Shown piece after piece: positions 5,529 through 7,862 of a stretch of 7,862 bases of DNA (positions are counted from its first letter, which is position 1; every line of letters starts with the position of its first letter). Position numbers and translations under genes: made by a program. Source of the DNA: Methylomonas sp. (GTDB taxonomy: Bacteria; Pseudomonadota; Gammaproteobacteria; Methylococcales; Methylomonadaceae). The stretch is taken from contig JAQTYP010000144.1 of NCBI GenBank assembly GCA_028688235.1, positions 1-7,862 on the forward strand, given 5' to 3'. Under the pieces are notes generated by a model. The model had not been told where the DNA came from, did not search any database, and saw only the letters and a program-made list of their open reading frames with translations.

Positions 5529-5909
5529 ATGCGATTAAACAAAAAAACCGGCCTATTGCTTTCGGCGCTATTGCTTGCGGGATTCAATTCCCAAGCACAC
5601 GCGGGCCGGGTGCAAAACCTGCACGAGGCGCAGATCGACGCCATCTTTTCGCAAAAGAGTTTCGGCACGAACACCATAGACATCCGCTTCAACCCGGCAC
5701 AGACGCTGTACAACAGCGCATGGTTAATCGAGGACTTCCCTTATGGTTCCTATGGTTCCGCTGACGATCTGGGGGCATTGACACAGGCTTCCGGTCTCGC
5801 CAATAGCTTGACCGTGCCGATGTTCTATATCGACGGCTATGAAAACGGTTATGGGAGCAGCACTAGTATCATTGGCTTAGGCTGGCTAGGCGACAAGGCT
5901 TCTCCTTGA
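5529..5909 (+). CDS. N-terminal frame of the broken metalloprotease
   Basis: This frame encodes 126 residues: the signal peptide and the protease N-terminal domain (RVQNLHEAQIDAIF, TIDIRFNP, FYIDGYENGYG). It stops at TGA 5907-5909, about 10 bases after the inferred lost base. An in-frame ATG at 5481 would extend the N-terminus, but it lacks a ribosome binding site and would push the signal peptide inward, so it is rejected. Alone this product lacks the zinc site and should be inactive. Confidence 0.65.
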   Translation: MRLNKKTGLLLSALLLAGFNSQAHAGRVQNLHEAQIDAIFSQKSFGTNTIDIRFNPAQTLYNSAWLIEDFPYGSYGSADDLGALTQASGLANSLTVPMFYIDGYENGYGSSTSIIGLGWLGDKASP

Positions 5910-6379
5910 AGACCAGCGTTCAAGCCGACCTGGCTCTCAAGCCCGAAACACATTTGCCATGTTCGCCAGAGGAAACTGCGCAAGGTTGCTGGTACAGGAT
6001 CGATCCAGCGATCACCCAAGCAGACATCGAGGCGAATTATTGGAGAAGCGCCCATATTATGGCCCACGAATTGGGCCACAACCTGGGTTTGCTGCATAAC
6101 GCTTCTGACAGCTCTGACTTGATGTATCCCTCTATTGAGTCCCCCCGCTATTATACGGCGAGTTATTCGCTGACGGACGCCGAAGTGGCGACGATACTGC
6201 GTAGCCCGTTCGTACAAATGGACGCCAACGGCCAGCGCTTCATTTCGATCACGCCGTTTTCGGTGTTGGCGCCGTTGCCGCCGGCCGCGGTGCCATTGCC
6301 GGCCGCCTGGTGGATGTTTGCTTCCGGCATGGGGCTACTGGCCTGGCGGGCACGCGGTAAGTCCTGCGTCGCCGCGTAA
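5906..6379 (+). CDS. C-terminal frame of the broken metalloprotease
   Basis: This frame encodes 157 residues, with HELGHNLGLLH at 54-64, MYP at 73-75 and VPLPAAWWMFASG from 129. Its only start near the stop is TTG (5906), overlapping the upstream TGA by three bases in TTGA. No ribosome binding site or signal peptide is visible, so a separately translated product could not be exported. It is best read as the second half of one gene. A pair of cysteines (19 and 28) lies ahead of the zinc site. Confidence 0.65.
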   Translation: MKTSVQADLALKPETHLPCSPEETAQGCWYRIDPAITQADIEANYWRSAHIMAHELGHNLGLLHNASDSSDLMYPSIESPRYYTASYSLTDAEVATILRSPFVQMDANGQRFISITPFSVLAPLPPAAVPLPAAWWMFASGMGLLAWRARGKSCVAA

Positions 6380-6382
6380 ACG

Positions 6383-6991
6383 ATGAAAACACGCGGCGGC
6401 GGGTATCGGGCTCAAGGATTACGCCGGCCTTGCGGTGGCGCGTGGCGCGGCATTGCTTGGTTGTCTATGGCGGTTTGGCTGATTGTAGCGCCCGTCTTGG
6501 CCGAAGACTGCCAGCGTCGCGATTTGGGCGGATTTTCCTGGTGCGCCCCGCCCGGCTGGCAACGCTTGAGCGGTAACGCCATCGATTCCATGGCCGGGCA
6601 ATTCGTGGCCGGCGGCCACGGCGGGCCAGCGCTGCATATCGACTACGACTTCGGTATTTACAGCGATCCGCTGCGGCAGCTTCCGCCCGGCGCAACACAG
6701 GTCTCGGAGCAGACGATCATGGTCGACGGCCTAGCCGCGCGGCTGGTGCGGTTTAGCCTGCCGGCGCCGGTCACCGATTCTGCAACCGGCGGCAAGAGAG
6801 GGATTGATGCGGACGCGCCCCGCTATTTTGTCGGGCTTCATGTTCCGGAAATTCAGGCAACGCCGATGGGGCCGCTGAAGTTGACGGTGCTTGCCAAGTC
6901 CGCCGACGAGGCTCGGTTACGGGAGGCCGAGCCTGTGTTCGCCAGTATTCGCTTCGAGCGCCGCTCGGAACAGGTAACGCCAACGCCCTGA
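6383..6991 (+). CDS. Exported protein of unknown function
   Basis: The 202-residue product has a long Arg-rich N-region and a hydrophobic segment ending VLA (residues 26-40), consistent with a signal peptide cut before EDCQ. The mature part starts FSWCAPPGWQRL (51-62) and contains HIDYDFGIYSDPL (85-97), GLAARLVRF (116-124) and a C-terminal FASIRF (186-191). That pattern recalls the small PsbP/Mog1-like (DUF1795-type) fold, a weak resemblance only. Two cysteines (43 and 54) could form a disulphide. There is no exosortase tail. The ATG lies three bases after the protease stop, so the genes are probably co-transcribed. A later Met (residue 29) would give a signal peptide without positive charge. 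Function is unknown. Confidence 0.75.
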   Translation: MKTRGGGYRAQGLRRPCGGAWRGIAWLSMAVWLIVAPVLAEDCQRRDLGGFSWCAPPGWQRLSGNAIDSMAGQFVAGGHGGPALHIDYDFGIYSDPLRQLPPGATQVSEQTIMVDGLAARLVRFSLPAPVTDSATGGKRGIDADAPRYFVGLHVPEIQATPMGPLKLTVLAKSADEARLREAEPVFASIRFERRSEQVTPTP

Positions 6992-7026
6992 CAGACTTTC
7001 GATACCCGGCAATTTAGAGAATCACC

Positions 7027-7632
7027 ATGAACAAAACAACGACCCTAACGATAAGCTTGATATCCGCGCTGAGTTTCAATCCGGCGCAAGCCGCACCGGT
7101 CTGCAAGCCATTGACGGGCTATCAGCAGGCCAGCGCCTCTTTAATACCCGTATCTTGCACGGACCCTAATTACAAGGTGCTGGCCAAGCTGAACGCGAGC
7201 AAACGGTTTCCGGACGTGACTTATCTTGGCTTCGACGGCAGTTGCTACGTATCGAACGATGCGCAAACCATCAACGTTTCATGGGGCTCTAAACCGCTTA
7301 CCATCAAAACCATCTCGGCGTGGACCAATAACTTCGATACTTTCGATGTACCCTATCTGTTCGGAAACGGCGCCACCGGAACGGTAGGAACCGTCGTGAC
7401 GCAGATGAGCGTCTTCAATCATTCCGGCAAGAACATCGGCCAAATTTATACCAAAGATACGATTAACCTTGCCAAGTATCCGACGCCGGAAGACGACGTC
7501 GTCGTCGCCGGAAGCAATTATTTCGAGGGCGCCAAAGGCACGATCAAAATTTCTTCCTCTCAGGGCAGTAATGGGATCGTCGTGATCGAATCGATAGGCG
7601 GCACCTTGTGCGTCACGAGTGACCACGATTAA
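7027..7632 (+). CDS. Exported beta-rich protein of unknown function
   Basis: The 201-residue product has a signal peptide (1-22, cleavage after AQA) and four cysteines (26, 44, 73, 195) that could form two disulphides. The body is rich in Thr, Ser, Val and Gly, with likely beta strands: TVVTQMSVFNHSGKNIGQIY (122-141) and DDVVVAGSNYFEGAKGTIKI (156-175). Their spacing is faintly like dirigent or allene-oxide-cyclase barrels, which I would not rely on. It lacks a sorting tail, so it should be periplasmic or secreted. It starts 35 bases after the preceding stop, with only a weak AGAGA before the ATG, and probably belongs to the same transcript as the protease. I do not recognise a named family. 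Confidence 0.75.
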   Translation: MNKTTTLTISLISALSFNPAQAAPVCKPLTGYQQASASLIPVSCTDPNYKVLAKLNASKRFPDVTYLGFDGSCYVSNDAQTINVSWGSKPLTIKTISAWTNNFDTFDVPYLFGNGATGTVGTVVTQMSVFNHSGKNIGQIYTKDTINLAKYPTPEDDVVVAGSNYFEGAKGTIKISSSQGSNGIVVIESIGGTLCVTSDHD

Positions 7633-7658
7633 ACAAAGGCAATGTGACTGCCCTGTTT
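7631..7658. terminator. Weak terminator-like hairpin after the last complete gene
   Basis: AAACA..GGCA (7631-7641) pairs with TGCC.TGTTT (7649-7658), overlapping the stop codon at 7630-7632. The A and T arms could serve transcription ending in either direction between these convergent genes. The stem is short and interrupted. Confidence 0.35.
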
Positions 7659-7663
7659 AGCCG

Positions 7664-7773
7664 ATTCCCAAACTCCGGTTTGGGAACGATGGCTTGAAAG
7701 CTCCAGCTTTCACTGATTCGATCGGGAAGCAATAGCTTCCAGGACTTGGTTACCAAGCCGGAGCTTGGTAACC
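7664..7773 (+). repeat. Four-hairpin composite repeat, copy 5
   Basis: All four hairpins are present: 7664-7687, 7696-7711, 7725-7740 and 7748-7773. In the fourth the arms read GGTTACCAAGC/GCTTGGTAACC, where copy 1 has GGTAACCAAGC/GCTTGGTTACC. This paired swap keeps the stem perfect. The repeat lies between the ends of two convergent genes, 31 and 23 bases from their stops. Confidence 0.9.
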
Positions 7774-7796
7774 AGGCCGCCGCGACTGCCGAGGCT

Positions 7797-7862
7797 TTAG
7801 TAGCGGCGCTTGCCGGTGTATCCTGCGATTCCCAGTATCGCACTGCCGAACAACCAGAAAGC
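7797..7862 (-). CDS. C-terminal end of another VPLPA-tailed exported protein (partial)
   Basis: Read on the minus strand, the last 21 codons give AFWLFGSAILGIAGYTGKRRY and a TAA stop (7797-7799). The WLFGS motif, hydrophobic helix and terminal KRR match the VPLPA-CTERM tails of the other genes here. The VPLP residues themselves would lie just outside the window. The gene runs in from the right and converges with the one ending at 7632. Confidence 0.8.
   Translation of the reverse strand, partial: AFWLFGSAILGIAGYTGKRRY

Larger units (their letters stand above)
5529..6379 (+). pseudogene. Exported metzincin metalloprotease with VPLPA tail, frameshifted
   Basis: Two adjoining reading frames together make one secreted zinc protease. 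The N-terminal part has a signal peptide (MRLNKKTGLLLSALLLAG, cleavage after AHA at residue 25). The C-terminal part has the metzincin zinc motif HELGHNLGLLH (6065-6097), a downstream MYP Met-turn, and a VPLPA tail followed by a hydrophobic segment and WRARGK. One missing base near 5895-5900 breaks the frame: adding a G to AAGG would read GDKGFSLKTSV straight through. No slippery heptamer is present, so programmed frameshifting is unlikely. It is either a real recent mutation or a sequence error. An intact protein would be about 284 residues. The start at 5529 is chosen for GGAG eight bases upstream and the signal peptide. Confidence 0.8.

Noticed and set aside
5890..5909. Programmed -1 frameshift or coupled translation in the protease
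   Set aside because: The shift direction would fit, but no X-XXY-YYZ slippery heptamer is present, and a TTG restart without ribosome binding site or signal peptide would give a non-exported half.
191..7773. CRISPR array or tandem repeats
   Set aside because: The repeat copies are 0.7 to 3.7 kb apart with genes between them and each contains several different hairpins, which is unlike CRISPR.

Overview
The window looks like chromosome from a gammaproteobacterium that exports many exosortase substrates, most likely a methanotroph of the Methylococcales (Methylomonas/Methylobacter type). The genus is an inference from protein style (VPLPA-type sorting tails, HAF repeats, a DUF1640-like protein) and from the dense palindromic repeats; no 16S or methane-oxidation marker is present.

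Layout. Bases 1-118 look like the 5' end of a group II intron on the minus strand, inserted beside a hairpin at 122-152. Copy 1 of a four-hairpin repeat (191-304) precedes a small minus-strand DUF1640-like coiled-coil membrane protein (349-675). The plus strand then carries a run of exported proteins: a DUF1566/Lcl-like protein with a VPLPA tail (1096-1845), a PEP-CTERM protein (1997-2617), a HAF-repeat VPLPA protein (2764-3921) and a paralogue of the first (4447-5322). After a clear intrinsic terminator come a metzincin protease broken by a one-base frameshift (5529-6379) and two exported proteins of unknown function (6383-6991, 7027-7632). At the right edge the last 21 codons of another VPLPA-tailed protein enter on the minus strand (7797-7862).

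Regulation is the most interesting part. The two DUF1566-like paralogues are each preceded by the same block of about 340 bp (754-1095 and 4105-4446), with about 20 substitutions and no indels. Each block holds a 17-bp palindrome, a -10 box and a structured leader of about 280 nt. The leader contains a core resembling the GEMM-I (cyclic-di-GMP-I) riboswitch, a possible antiterminator, and a terminator ending in T7 just before the ribosome binding site. Several differences between the copies preserve base pairing. The sequence therefore suggests that a second messenger, probably c-di-GMP, controls surface or matrix proteins here.

Five copies of the composite repeat, all in one orientation, sit next to gene 3' ends, and a sixth copy of its first hairpin lies just upstream of the first leader. 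Exosortase itself is not in the window.
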